A stretch of 64,000 nt of DNA, taken from Hymenobacter taeanensis (lineage in GTDB: Bacteria; Bacteroidota; Bacteroidia; Cytophagales; Hymenobacteraceae). Of this stretch, positions 1 to 8,364 are shown one piece after another. Both the position numbers and the translations under genes were made by a program. A model generated the notes under the pieces. It was not told the DNA's origin, did not search any database, and was given only the letters and a program-made list of their open reading frames with translations. Each line of letters begins with the position of its first letter. Within the stretch, counting starts at the first letter, position 1. The DNA is taken from assembly GCF_013137895.1 (NCBI RefSeq), contig NZ_CP053538.1, positions 1,673,501 to 1,737,500 of the forward strand, written 5' to 3'.

Positions 1-540
1 CCCATCGAGATGAAGCGCCGCCTGCCCGAAATGCCCATCATCTGCGACCCGAGCCACATCTGCGGTAACCGCACGGGCCTGGCGGGCATCGCGCAAAAGT
101 CGATTGACCTGGACTTTGATGGTCTGATGCTGGAATCACACATCGACCCCGATAACGCCTGGAGCGACGCCAAGCAGCAGGTAACGCCCGAGCGCCTCGC
201 CGAGCTGCTCGACGGCCTGATCTGGCGCCACGAAACCACCGACCAGCAGGAATTCATCACGGTGCTCACCAAGCTGCGCGAGCAGATCAACCAGCTCGAC
301 GACGAGATTCTGCACCTGCTGGGCCGCCGCATGCAGGTAGCCGAGAACATTGGCACCTACAAAAAAGAGAACGACATCACCATTCTGCAGACCAACCGCT
401 GGAACGAGATTCTGGAGCGTGGGGTACAGAAAGGCAACCAGCTGGGCCTCACCAAAGACTTCATTCTGAAGTATTTCGACGCCGTTCACCTGGAGTCTAT
501 TAACCGCCAGAACCGCATTATGAACCGCGAGAATCTGTAG
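1..540 (+). CDS. Bifunctional DAHP synthase / chorismate mutase type II, 3' part
   Basis: This is the C-terminal part of a shikimate-pathway enzyme whose start lies before the window; the reading frame is open from base 1. Roughly the first 78 visible residues are the end of a DAHP synthase barrel of the KDO8P-synthase-like type, recognised by CDPSHICGNR and ESHIDPDNAWSDAKQQV. That domain condenses phosphoenolpyruvate with erythrose 4-phosphate. The remaining ~95 residues are an AroQ-class helical chorismate mutase, with a pattern of the type LREQINQLDDEILHLLGRRM followed by VAENIGTYKKEN, which makes prephenate from chorismate. The fusion is common in Bacteroidetes and usually sits with prephenate dehydrogenase and other aromatic amino-acid genes, presumably upstream here. 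The enzyme is cytoplasmic. Domain assignment is firm; the N-terminal half cannot be judged. Confidence 0.92.
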   Translation, partial: PIEMKRRLPEMPIICDPSHICGNRTGLAGIAQKSIDLDFDGLMLESHIDPDNAWSDAKQQVTPERLAELLDGLIWRHETTDQQEFITVLTKLREQINQLDDEILHLLGRRMQVAENIGTYKKENDITILQTNRWNEILERGVQKGNQLGLTKDFILKYFDAVHLESINRQNRIMNRENL

Positions 541-586
541 GTTTTAGTAGGCTAGGCCACCCTGCGCAACTAGCGCAACTATCAAA

Positions 587-683
587 GACCGTCATGCTGG
601 GCTTGTTGAAGCATCTCTACTTCTGGCTAATCTAATAGTTAGCACCGCGGTAGAGATGCTTCGACAAGCGCAGCATGACGGTC
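587..683. repeat. REP-like palindrome with core GTCATGCTG...GAAGCATCTC
   Basis: Two 34-base arms (587-620 and 650-683) are inverted copies with two mismatches, around a 29-base AT-rich centre. The arms carry the core GTCATGCTGxGCTTGTxGAAGCATCTC. Related palindromes occur at 1871-1948, 26179-26338 and 60627-60656, so this is one member of a dispersed intergenic family. The transcript would fold into a long hairpin, but there is no T-run to make it a clear terminator. Confidence 0.8.
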
Positions 684-792
684 TGCTTTTAAGGGCTATA
701 AGTCTATTACCCTTATCCTACAAAGACTGATAGGCCTAGCGGGGTTTACGTCAGTTCTTTCTACTATTGGTGAGAACTAACACGCCCCACCC

Positions 793-1866
793 ATGACCGC
801 ACCTCTCCTCTCCCGCCTGAGTGGCCTAGCCTTGGCTGCTGCCCTCACCTTTACCGGCTGCCAGCAGAAACCATCTGCCCCGTCGGCCCCTGACTTTGAG
901 TCGCCGAATACCGTTACTACGGGCTATTTGCAGCCTTTTGAAACGGGTATCCGCAGCGGGGGCATACAGCTGATACCGATTAAGACGCCCAAGGGCACCT
1001 TCAATGTCTGGACGAAGCGGTTTGGGACGGGCAAGATCAAGGTGCTGCTCCTGCACGGCGGCCCAGCCATGACGCACGAGTACATGGAGTGCTTCGAGAG
1101 CTTTTTCCCGCAGGAAGGCATTCAGTTTTACGAGTACGACCAGCTTGGCTCCTACTATTCTGACCAGCCCAACGATGACGACCTATGGCGCACGGAGCGT
1201 TTCGTGAATGAGGTGGAGCAAGTGCGCCAGGCCCTGGGTATTGACAAGTTTTACGTACTAGGCCACTCCTGGGGCGGCATTTTAGCCCTGGAGTACGCCC
1301 TTAAGCACCAAGACCATTTGGCGGGCCTCGTCATCTCCAACATGGTGGCCAGCATCCCGCGCTACGATGCCTATAACAAAACCCTTCGGGCCCAGCTTCG
1401 GCCTTCCCTGCTGGATTCGCTGGAGAAGTTTGAAGTGAAGAAAGACTACCACAACCCCACGTATGAGGGCCTGGTGTTCAAGAATTACTACTCCCAGCAC
1501 CTGCTGCGTATGGCCGAAATGCCCGATCCGGTGGCCCGCTCCTTCAAACACGTAAACCAGCACGTGTATGAGCTGATGCAGGGCCCTAACGAGTTTAAAA
1601 CTGCGGGCCGCCTGCTTACCTGGGACCGGTGGAACGACCTCGACAAGATTACCGTGCCCACTCTCATGATTGGCGGCCAGTACGACACCATGAACCCCAA
1701 GGACATGGAGGAAATGAGCCACAAAGTGCAGAAAGGCAACTACCTGCTCTGCCCCCAGGGCAGCCACATGAGCATGTGGGACGACCAGCAGACCTACTTC
1801 CGAGGCCTCACCAAATTCCTCAAGTCAGTAAACGACGGTACTTTCAAAGCCGGCACTACACTATAG
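793..1866 (+). CDS. Alpha/beta hydrolase lipoprotein, proline iminopeptidase-like (S33)
   Basis: The product is a 357-residue alpha/beta hydrolase with a lipoprotein signal peptide: a hydrophobic stretch at residues 8-20 ends in FTGC, so Cys23 is probably lipidated. The body matches the proline iminopeptidase branch of family S33. It has HGGP (oxyanion region, about residues 97-100), the nucleophile elbow GHSWGG with Ser159, a late Asp298 (QYD) and His325 (GSH), giving a complete catalytic triad. The expected activity is release of an N-terminal proline or hydrolysis of a related amide or ester, in the periplasm or at the outer membrane. It stands alone between two REP-like palindromes. Substrate is not deducible; S33 members include other hydrolases. 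Confidence 0.85.
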   Translation: MTAPLLSRLSGLALAAALTFTGCQQKPSAPSAPDFESPNTVTTGYLQPFETGIRSGGIQLIPIKTPKGTFNVWTKRFGTGKIKVLLLHGGPAMTHEYMECFESFFPQEGIQFYEYDQLGSYYSDQPNDDDLWRTERFVNEVEQVRQALGIDKFYVLGHSWGGILALEYALKHQDHLAGLVISNMVASIPRYDAYNKTLRAQLRPSLLDSLEKFEVKKDYHNPTYEGLVFKNYYSQHLLRMAEMPDPVARSFKHVNQHVYELMQGPNEFKTAGRLLTWDRWNDLDKITVPTLMIGGQYDTMNPKDMEEMSHKVQKGNYLLCPQGSHMSMWDDQQTYFRGLTKFLKSVNDGTFKAGTTL

Positions 1867-1870
1867 TGTC

Positions 1871-1948
1871 TGTCATTCCGAGTGAGGCGAGGAATCTGGG
1901 AGCAGGCCTAAAAGCTAACCCAGACTTCTCATTTCACTCGGAATGACA
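1871..1948. repeat. REP-like palindrome with core GTCATTCCGAGTGA
   Basis: The inverted arms TGTCATTCCGAGTGA (1871-1885) and TCACTCGGAATGACA (1934-1948) are perfect, and pairing continues imperfectly inward. The element lies between convergent genes ending at 1866 and 1952, and could help terminate both transcripts. It belongs to the same general class as 587-683, with the core GTCATTCCGAGTGAGGCGAGGAATCT. Confidence 0.75.
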
Positions 1949-1951
1949 GCT

Positions 1952-2764
1952 TTACTGCGGTTTAGATGCGGCCGTTTCCTTCATGCGCTCCTCAATTTGG
2001 GCGAGCAGGAAGCCGGCGTCTTCTTTATGGGCGGCATCTTCAAAGAGCTGAACGGCAAGGCGGGCATGAGTGCGGGCTTTATCAAACTCCTTGAGCTCCA
2101 GGCACACAAATGCCAGGTTGAGGTGAGCCGTGGGATAGTTCTTGCGCAACTGAATGGAGCGCTCAAACGGAGCCAAGCTTTCCTGAAACTGGCCCAGGCG
2201 TTGATAGGCGTAGCCCAGGGCAAAGTACGAGAGGTAGTCGCCCTGGCCGCGCTCGTGGGCCAGTTGGTAGAACTGAATAGTGCGTCGGAAGACCTCATCC
2301 TCGCCCAGGTCCTGCTCGGCGCAGTCGCACTGCTGCACAGCAAAGTAGTAGTCGCCGAGGGCGCGGTCTAGCTTATAGTTATCGGGGTACTTTTCCTTGA
2401 GCTTCTCCAGCACCCGGCGTACCGGAAAGGAGTAGCGCACGGAATCATTCCCGGCCTGACGCAGGCTATCAATGGAAGGCGAAAGCAGCGACAGGTCGCG
2501 GAAGGCGAAACGCTTGAGTTCCTCGGTGCCGATGTGGTAGTTTAGGGCCAGCTCCGTTTTCTTCAGGGCCACGGCAGGCTCCACATTCATTTGATCCGTG
2601 ACCTTCAATAGCTTCCACGCCGACTCGTAGCGCCGCTCCAGCATGAGCTGGTTGGCTTTTTTGAGGGCGGTGGACAGCGCCGCGGCTTCCACCGCCGACG
2701 ATGTTTGGGCCCCACTTACCAGCGGGACCAGCAACAATCCCAGAAAAACAACTAGCAGACGCAT
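1952..2764 (-). CDS. Secreted tetratricopeptide-repeat protein
   Basis: The start is placed at 2764 because MRLLVVFLGLLLVPLVSGAQ is a clean Sec signal peptide; an in-frame upstream Met would only add a non-signal leader. The mature part is helical with several TPR-like units, clearest near the C-terminus, for example YFALGYAYQRLGQFQESLAPFERSI and TAHLNLAFVCLELKEFDKARTHA. TPRs are protein-protein interaction scaffolds, so a periplasmic adaptor role is inferred. No enzymatic motif is visible. It is monocistronic, convergent with the upstream hydrolase gene across a palindrome and divergent from the acyltransferase gene. Confidence 0.8.
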   Translation of the reverse strand: MRLLVVFLGLLLVPLVSGAQTSSAVEAAALSTALKKANQLMLERRYESAWKLLKVTDQMNVEPAVALKKTELALNYHIGTEELKRFAFRDLSLLSPSIDSLRQAGNDSVRYSFPVRRVLEKLKEKYPDNYKLDRALGDYYFAVQQCDCAEQDLGEDEVFRRTIQFYQLAHERGQGDYLSYFALGYAYQRLGQFQESLAPFERSIQLRKNYPTAHLNLAFVCLELKEFDKARTHARLAVQLFEDAAHKEDAGFLLAQIEERMKETAASKPQ

Positions 2765-3072
2765 AACAGGCAATTCTAAACGTGGGGCAAAGATGCTGGA
2801 TTTGGGCGGAAGCCGCAGAAAGGAGCGGTGCAAGCCCTGCCCACCACCTGAAACGTACAACCGGGCACCCCTTGTACGGCAACTGCTTGGTTACGCGCAA
2901 AAAACCAGCCCAAAACCAGAGAAGCCGAAAATGCTCGTCCGTATTACGGTTGGGCTTTCTTGCTATTTTCAGGCAACTGGCTTAGATACGACTTCTACTT
3001 TCCCGGCGGTTTCGTAAGCTCTGCTGTGCTCGCTCTTCCTCTCTCCTACCAACCACTGCTTTCCCTGCCTCT
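2765..3072. other. Divergent intergenic spacer
   Basis: This 308-base gap separates the divergently transcribed TPR and acyltransferase genes, so it must hold both promoters. I found no exact TAnnTTTG box, no strong hairpin and no credible small gene. Confidence 0.5.
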
Positions 3073-4473
3073 ATGCTTTTTTATACTGTGATGAAGCCCC
3101 TCGTGCAGGTGGCCCTGCGCGTGTTTTTCCGGCAGCTGGAGGTGCGCCACCCTGAGCGGCTGCAAATGCGCGGCCCCCTGCTCATCACCAGTAACCACCC
3201 CAATACGCTCATGGACCCGCTGGTGGCGGCCATCAACCGGCGGCAGCCGGTGGCGTTTCTGGCCAAGAGCACCTTCTTCAAGAACCCCATCCTGCGGGCC
3301 ATTATGGAGTCGGGCAACTCCATCCCCATTTATCGGCGCCAGGACCTGGATACCGGGGCCGAAACCCTCACGCCAGCCCAACTGGAAGCCCAGAACGAAA
3401 AGGCCTTTGGGCGCTGCTACGACTACTTCGACAAAGGCGGCACCATTATGATTTTCCCGGAGGGCACTAGCGTGTCGGAGCGGCGGCTGCGGCCCCTCAA
3501 GACCGGCGCGGCCCGCATTGCGCTGGGGGCGGAGGCCCGCCACAACTTTGGGCTAGGCCTGCACATACTGCCCATGGGCATCAACTACTTTGACCCGCAG
3601 CGCTTCCGCTCCGATGTGTACGTGGAGCTGGCCGAGCCCATTCGGGTGGCCGATTACGCCGAGCAGTACCGCCAAGACCCCGAAGCTGCCGCCGATGTGC
3701 TGACCAATGAAATCAGGCGGCGGATGGAGGCCAGCCTTATCATTACGCGCACTGATGAGGAGGATGAGCTGGTAACGCAGGTAGAGCGCACCTTTGGGCA
3801 GCACCTCATCCAAGACGACGAAGAAACCCTCTCCGATAACTTTCAGCTTAGCCGCACTCTGCTGAAAGCCGTGCGTTTTTTTGAAGGCCACGACCCCGTC
3901 CGGCTGGCGGAGGTGCGGGAGCAGCTACACAGCTACCTCGAGAAGCTCCGGCGGCATCGCCTCACCGATGACGCCCTGGAAACCCGACCGGCAGCGGGCA
4001 GCCGGGCCAGCCGGATACTTTCGGCCGGGATACGGCTGGTGCTGGGCGCGCCGCTGTTTGTGTATGGGGTCATCAACAACTATATACCCTACAAAATACC
4101 AGCCCTGATAGCCAAGCGGGCCACGAAGGATGCAGAGTTTGTAGCCCCTATCATGCTCGTGACGGGCATGCTCACGTTTACCCTAGCCTACGTAGCACAA
4201 ACTGCGCTGGTGTACCACCTCACGCAGGACTGGCGCTGGACGCTGCTGTATTTCCTGAGCCTACCCGTGTCGGGGTTTTACGCGCTCAGCTACGAGGGCA
4301 ACCTGGCTAGCCGCCTGCGCCGTTTGCGCGCCTTGCGCCTGTTCCGGGAGCAGCGCCCCCTCATGGAGAGCCTGCTTAAGCAGCGCCAGGAGCTCCTGAC
4401 TATTCTGCGTGAGGCCCGGGAGGTTTACCTCAATACGCCGGCGGCTCCTTCTAGCGGCCGCCCGAGCGCCTAG
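3073..4473 (+). CDS. PlsC-family glycerophosphate acyltransferase with C-terminal membrane region
   Basis: This 466-residue protein begins with a PlsC-type acyltransferase domain. The catalytic His42 and Asp48 lie in NHPNTLMD, with five residues between them rather than the usual four of HX4D. The substrate motif FPEGTS is at residues 128-133. The reaction expected is transfer of a fatty acyl group to glycerol 3-phosphate or lysophosphatidate during phospholipid synthesis. After a helical linker (about residues 215-310) there are three or four hydrophobic segments (about 315-425), then a charged coiled tail. At roughly twice the length of plain PlsC it resembles the larger Bacteroidetes acyltransferases. 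The acceptor cannot be told from sequence. Confidence 0.8.
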   Translation: MLFYTVMKPLVQVALRVFFRQLEVRHPERLQMRGPLLITSNHPNTLMDPLVAAINRRQPVAFLAKSTFFKNPILRAIMESGNSIPIYRRQDLDTGAETLTPAQLEAQNEKAFGRCYDYFDKGGTIMIFPEGTSVSERRLRPLKTGAARIALGAEARHNFGLGLHILPMGINYFDPQRFRSDVYVELAEPIRVADYAEQYRQDPEAAADVLTNEIRRRMEASLIITRTDEEDELVTQVERTFGQHLIQDDEETLSDNFQLSRTLLKAVRFFEGHDPVRLAEVREQLHSYLEKLRRHRLTDDALETRPAAGSRASRILSAGIRLVLGAPLFVYGVINNYIPYKIPALIAKRATKDAEFVAPIMLVTGMLTFTLAYVAQTALVYHLTQDWRWTLLYFLSLPVSGFYALSYEGNLASRLRRLRALRLFREQRPLMESLLKQRQELLTILREAREVYLNTPAAPSSGRPSA

Positions 4474-4475
4474 CG

Positions 4476-5072
4476 CTACCAGCTGCCTTTCACCCCTGCC
4501 CCCAGCGTAAGAATATCAGTAAGGCGCAGGGTGTGGTTGGTAAGGGCACTTACCAGGTACAAGTCGTTGGTGCCTAGCTCAGCGTAGAGGGTTTGGCGCG
4601 GAGTATGGCGGGTGCCGGGGTGGCCTACCCGCGTCAGGCGAGGCCCCACAAACGCCCCCACCCGCACCGCCGACGACCACCAGTAGTAGCCCGGCCGGTA
4701 GCGGCCGGCGCTGTTGTTGGTCAGGAAGTACTGCTGCCCGGTGGTGTAGCTCAGCCACCCGCCCGCGGCCACGGGGCTCACCTCCCAGGAGGAGTGGCCC
4801 AGCCGGGGCGAGAACGGAATGTAGCTGGCCTTGAGCGTGAGCACCGCCGCAGCCCGGCCCGCCACTTTGGCCGGCAGATACCCCACCAGTACCTCGGGCT
4901 CTAGGCGCTGGTGAGCCAGCCGGTAACCGCCGCCTACCGCTACCAGCCCGGTGCCTCCCGCAAAGTGCAGCGCCACAAAAAAGGGCCCTGCTGAGGGCTG
5001 AGCATCTTGCTGGGCCACTACGGGCTGCAGGGCCCAGCCGTAGGCCAGTAGCCCCAGCAGTAACCTACGCAT
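4476..5072 (-). CDS. Outer-membrane beta-barrel protein, second cassette copy
   Basis: The gene encodes about 198 residues with a signal peptide (MRRLLLGLLAYGWALQPVVAQ) and then alternating amphipathic strands rich in Gly, Tyr and Leu, ending in an aromatic residue (GVKGSW), as outer-membrane barrels do. An in-frame Met also exists at 5081; the later start gives the cleaner signal peptide. Either way it overlaps the stop of the phosphoesterase gene (5065-5067), so translation is probably coupled. It is a diverged paralogue of the protein at 5958-6614: both share a GGYR/GVGYGL...LVGYLP/LLGYVP block, a GYYW motif, and an ELGSNDLYL-type block near the C-terminus. The ligand or cargo is unknown. 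Confidence 0.75.
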   Translation of the reverse strand: MRRLLLGLLAYGWALQPVVAQQDAQPSAGPFFVALHFAGGTGLVAVGGGYRLAHQRLEPEVLVGYLPAKVAGRAAAVLTLKASYIPFSPRLGHSSWEVSPVAAGGWLSYTTGQQYFLTNNSAGRYRPGYYWWSSAVRVGAFVGPRLTRVGHPGTRHTPRQTLYAELGTNDLYLVSALTNHTLRLTDILTLGAGVKGSW

Positions 5073-5889
5073 CTGGCCCATACGTCACGGTTTCTAGCCG
5101 GAACTGCCGCTGCCCCCACAACGAGATGATGTGGTAGCGGTGCTTAGCCAGGCTATAGGTAGTCAGGTACGTTACCCCGTCATGGAAGGGCTTGCCGGCG
5201 CTAAAGCGGTGCACATGGCCACTCAGGTGAAATACCAGCCGCGGGCAGCCCCGTAACGCCGCGGTGTAGCTGGGTACCAGGGCGGGGTCGAAGTCTTCGT
5301 CGGTGGGTGGCACGTGGCTGATGACTACCGTGTGCCGGCTGCCGGTTGTGTCTTGCAGCTGCTGTTGCAGCCAGGGCACATCGGGCACCCTGGCCCCGAA
5401 ACTGTACTCACGGCCGTTGGTATCGAGGCAGATGAATTTTGTACCGCCGTAGCGGAAAGTGTAATTCAGGGGGCCGTACGCGGTTTGGTAAATGGCGCGG
5501 CCATTCCCCACCAGGTCGTGGTTGCCCACCACCGTTAGGTAGGGTACTTGCAACTGTTGCAGGCGCTCATGCACCCACCTGAACTCCCGCGCCAGTCCAA
5601 AGTCGGAAATGTCGCCGGCCACAAACACGAAGTCAATGTTACGCTGCCGGTTTACACTGGCCACAAACTGCTCGGTCTCGTCGTAAAACCGTTGGGTATC
5701 ACCCACAAACACAAAGCGCACGGTATCACTTTTCCCCTTAGGGTGCGCTTGCAGCCGCTGTAGGGCCTGGTTGGTGAGAGCCCGCTCGGTGGCGGGCATG
5801 TGCGTTTGGTTGGGGCTGTATTCCACCAGCGAGCATCCCACTAGGCCAGTGAGAGCCAACGTACATCCGCAGGAATACCAGCTGTTCAT
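5065..5889 (-). CDS. Calcineurin-like metallophosphoesterase lipoprotein, second cassette copy
   Basis: The 274-residue product has a lipoprotein signal ending LVGC (Cys19), then a metallophosphoesterase domain. Metal-binding motifs appear in order: GDTQ (63-66), GDISDFG (92-98), GNHD (122-125), SHVPP (191-195) and GHVH (224-227). These form a dinuclear metal centre that hydrolyses phosphomono- or diesters. The first motif has Gln where the family usually has His (DxH), a variant shared with the paralogue at 6615-7445. The lipid anchor puts it in the periplasm or at the outer membrane. Its 3' end overlaps the barrel gene. Substrate is unknown. Confidence 0.85.
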   Translation of the reverse strand: MNSWYSCGCTLALTGLVGCSLVEYSPNQTHMPATERALTNQALQRLQAHPKGKSDTVRFVFVGDTQRFYDETEQFVASVNRQRNIDFVFVAGDISDFGLAREFRWVHERLQQLQVPYLTVVGNHDLVGNGRAIYQTAYGPLNYTFRYGGTKFICLDTNGREYSFGARVPDVPWLQQQLQDTTGSRHTVVISHVPPTDEDFDPALVPSYTAALRGCPRLVFHLSGHVHRFSAGKPFHDGVTYLTTYSLAKHRYHIISLWGQRQFRLETVTYGPDA

Positions 5890-5957
5890 TAAGTTGTGAT
5901 CTTACCAGAGAGCCACCGTAGCTCCCCACCGGCTTACTCAGCCGTATGAGCCCTACG

Positions 5958-6614
5958 CTAAAAGTCGGCCTTTAGGCCTAGGCTCAGCGTCAGAATATCT
6001 CCCACCGACAGGGCTTTACGGTTCTGGACATAGCTAAGGATGTAGAGGTCGTTGCTGCCCAGCTCGTAGTAAAAGGAAATATTACGGGTTTGCCCCTCGC
6101 GCGTGCGGCGCTGGTAGGCCAAGCGGCTGCCCAATACGGGCCCTACGCGGGTATCGGTAGAAAACCAGTAGTAGCCTTTAGCATACTGGCCCTTCTCTTC
6201 ATCATTAATGGTGCCGTGGGTGTAGCTTATGTAGCCACCAATAGTGAGCGGGCGCACTTGCCACCGCTCCCCCACGGGCAGCACAAATGGCGAGTACGTG
6301 TACTTGGCCGTAGCAATGCTGAGCGAGGAGCCAGCATATTTGGTAGGCACGTAGCCCAGCAGAATATCCAGCTCGTTGCGGTCTTTGCCGAGGCCGTAGC
6401 CTACCCCGGCGGCAATCATGCCAATGCCACCACCGGTTTGCAGTACTACGTGGCGCGGCCGGTACCAAGGCTTTTTATCGCCGTTGGCTGGCATGGGGTA
6501 CTTCTGATGGCGGCCAAGCAGGGACGGTGAGGAAGTTTGGTTGGCGAGTTGCTCTTGCGCAACCGCCACCAGCGGACTGGCCAACAGGACCGCTAATAGT
6601 AGATGAGAGGCCAT
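5958..6614 (-). CDS. Outer-membrane beta-barrel protein, first cassette copy
   Basis: The product is 218 residues with a signal peptide (MASHLLLAVLLASPLVAVAQ) followed by barrel-like strands and a final hydrophobic strand ending ...LGLKADF, a typical outer-membrane C-terminus with terminal Phe. Its ATG begins on the base after the TAA of the phosphoesterase gene, so the two are one transcript with coupled translation. It is paralogous to the barrel at 4476-5072. No enzymatic residues are recognisable. A structural or transport role working with the adjacent phosphoesterase is inferred only from the conserved pairing. Confidence 0.75.
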   Translation of the reverse strand: MASHLLLAVLLASPLVAVAQEQLANQTSSPSLLGRHQKYPMPANGDKKPWYRPRHVVLQTGGGIGMIAAGVGYGLGKDRNELDILLGYVPTKYAGSSLSIATAKYTYSPFVLPVGERWQVRPLTIGGYISYTHGTINDEEKGQYAKGYYWFSTDTRVGPVLGSRLAYQRRTREGQTRNISFYYELGSNDLYILSYVQNRKALSVGDILTLSLGLKADF

Positions 6615-7445
6615 TTAAAAGGAAACTTGTTTGAGGCGGAATTCCTTGTCGCCCCATACCGTCACGATGAGGTATTGGCGTTTCTCGAAGGCATAGGAGT
6701 TGACGTAGGTAACGCCATCGTTGAAGGGCTGGCCGATGCTGAAGTCGTGGCGGTGGCCGTTCATTTCGAATACCAGGCGCGGGTCTTCGCGCAGGGCTCC
6801 TACGTAAGCCTCTCGCACGGCGGGGTCGAAATCCTCATCCTGGGGGGGCACATGCGAAACAATTACGTGGCGGCGCACGGTATTATCCTGCAGCTGCTGG
6901 CGCACCCACGACACATCCGGAATGCGGCCATTAAAGTTGTACTCACGCCCGTTAGTGTCGGTCATGATAAACTTCGTGTCGCCGTAGGTGAAGGAGTAGT
7001 TGAGCGGCCCGAATACTTCCTCGTAGGCCTTACGGCCGTTGCCCACCTGGTCGTGGTTACCGATAACGGTGAGGTAGGGGATAGTGAGCTTACGCAGTTG
7101 GTCATCGACCCACCACATTTCGCGGGCCATGCCAAAGTCGGAAATGTCGCCGGCGACCAGCATGAACTGCACACCTTTTTGCTGGTTCACGCTCTTTACC
7201 AGGTCTTCGGCGTCGTCGTAGAAACGCTGAGAGTCACCGGTGTACACAAAACGCAAGGTATCGCGGGCGGGCAGCGGCTTAGCCAGTAGGGCGGTTAGAT
7301 TTTTAGTGGTCAGCGCCTGCTTATCATCGGGTGAGCGATGATCGTTGGGGCTAAATTCTATCAGCTCACAGCTGCTCAGGCCTAGGGCGGTAGCGGCTAC
7401 AGATAGATACGTGAATAGAGAGTTGGGGCGAAAAACTGAAGGCAT
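6615..7445 (-). CDS. Calcineurin-like metallophosphoesterase lipoprotein, first cassette copy
   Basis: This 276-residue lipoprotein has a signal ending LSSC (Cys26) and the same motif series as its neighbour: GDSQ, GDISDFG, GNHD, SHVPP and GHRH. The last motif, NGHRHDF, differs slightly from SGHVHRF in the paralogue. The two are clearly homologous from end to end, including YGPLNY/FGPLNY, DTNGREY and DEDFDPA. It is the first gene of a four-gene minus-strand run of two phosphoesterase-barrel pairs. Hydrolysis of a phosphoester in the periplasm is expected from the family; the natural substrate is not known. Confidence 0.85.
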   Translation of the reverse strand: MPSVFRPNSLFTYLSVAATALGLSSCELIEFSPNDHRSPDDKQALTTKNLTALLAKPLPARDTLRFVYTGDSQRFYDDAEDLVKSVNQQKGVQFMLVAGDISDFGMAREMWWVDDQLRKLTIPYLTVIGNHDQVGNGRKAYEEVFGPLNYSFTYGDTKFIMTDTNGREYNFNGRIPDVSWVRQQLQDNTVRRHVIVSHVPPQDEDFDPAVREAYVGALREDPRLVFEMNGHRHDFSIGQPFNDGVTYVNSYAFEKRQYLIVTVWGDKEFRLKQVSF

Positions 7446-7673
7446 ACTTCTGCACTATAACGGCCGCTGCTTCACACTGCATGAAGCATCAGAACGGAGC
7501 TATATACCCGCGGCTGCACCGGTTTGTTCGGGTGCCAAACGGCTTTAGCCCCTGCCCTAGGCCAGTTACAGGTGCCGTCTTACAGTTGAGTTTCCATGCT
7601 CATCTGCTTTTCCATGAATAGGAGGCCCAAAATCAAAACCAGAAGCCGGGCTATAAAACTGACCGTTTCCAAT
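7446..7673. other. Spacer upstream of the phosphoesterase/barrel cassettes
   Basis: This gap should hold the promoter of the minus-strand cassette run. I saw no good TAnnTTTG box and no convincing small gene. The terminator of the esterase gene follows at 7674-7718. Confidence 0.4.
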
Positions 7674-7718
7674 AAAAAAAGTTGCCTGTATGGCGCGCTG
7701 GCGCGCCATACAGGCAAC
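7674..7718 (-). terminator. Intrinsic terminator of the SGNH esterase gene
   Basis: Perfect 18-base arms (7681-7698 and 7701-7718) meet across a two-base centre, and on the minus strand the hairpin is followed by seven T residues (7674-7680). It lies about 50 bases after the esterase stop codon. Confidence 0.88.
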
Positions 7719-7770
7719 TACCGGAGCCCTCGAGGGCGGGTACTGGCTTGCCAATGCCGGCGCAAGTGGC

Positions 7771-8364
7771 CTAGCTCCTCTCTAGTACTGGCCGCAGGGT
7801 GGCCCACACGTTATCGGCTAATATGCGCTGGCCGGCGGCGTTTGGGTGCACCCCATCGGGAAGGTTTAGGTGGCGCTGCCCAATAACTCCCTGCAGCAGA
7901 AAGGGCACAAAATCAACCTGGTTTTTCTCCGCTAACAGCCGGAACAAGGCCTTAAACTCCTGAGCGTAGTGCCCGTAGCGGCCCCCACCCAGCGTAGCCA
8001 GCGGCCCCAGGTCAAAGGGAAACTCCAGGCCCACCAGCACAATGCGGGCGGCGGGGTGCTGGCGCCGCACTTCATCCAGAATAAACTGCAGGTTTTGAGT
8101 GGTTTCGCGCACCGGAATACCGCGCAGCCCATCGTTGGCGCCCAGCTCCAGCACAAATACCTCTAGCGCAGTAAAGCGGCCCAGTACCGTAGCAATGCGC
8201 TGCCGCCCGCCCGCCGTGGTTTCGCCGCTCACGCCGTAGTTATGCGCTTTATACGGCAGGCCCAAGGCATCAATCTTCTCCTGAATGCGGGCCGGGAATG
8301 AGTCGCTGGCCCGGAGTTGGTACCCCGCGGTGAGGCTGTTGCCGAAGAAAAGAATATGCTGCAT
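7771..8364 (-). CDS. SGNH-family esterase/lysophospholipase, TesA-like
   Basis: The start is set at 8364, where MQHILFFGNSLTAGY begins directly with the family's first block; an upstream in-frame extension of 55 residues looks non-coding. The SGNH hydrolase blocks are visible: GNSLTAGY (block I, catalytic Ser10), GVSGETTAGG (block II Gly), GANDGL (block III Asn) and DGVHPN near the C-terminus (block V Asp and His). At 197 residues it is the size of TesA/arylesterase proteins, which cleave acyl thioesters, lysophospholipids or aryl esters. There is no signal peptide on the chosen start, so it would be cytoplasmic, unlike periplasmic TesA. A strong terminator follows. Confidence 0.88.
   Translation of the reverse strand: MQHILFFGNSLTAGYQLRASDSFPARIQEKIDALGLPYKAHNYGVSGETTAGGRQRIATVLGRFTALEVFVLELGANDGLRGIPVRETTQNLQFILDEVRRQHPAARIVLVGLEFPFDLGPLATLGGGRYGHYAQEFKALFRLLAEKNQVDFVPFLLQGVIGQRHLNLPDGVHPNAAGQRILADNVWATLRPVLERS

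Noticed and set aside
6603..7289. 228-codon plus-strand open frame opposite the phosphoesterase
   Set aside because: Antisense to a gene with intact metal motifs and a paralogue next door.
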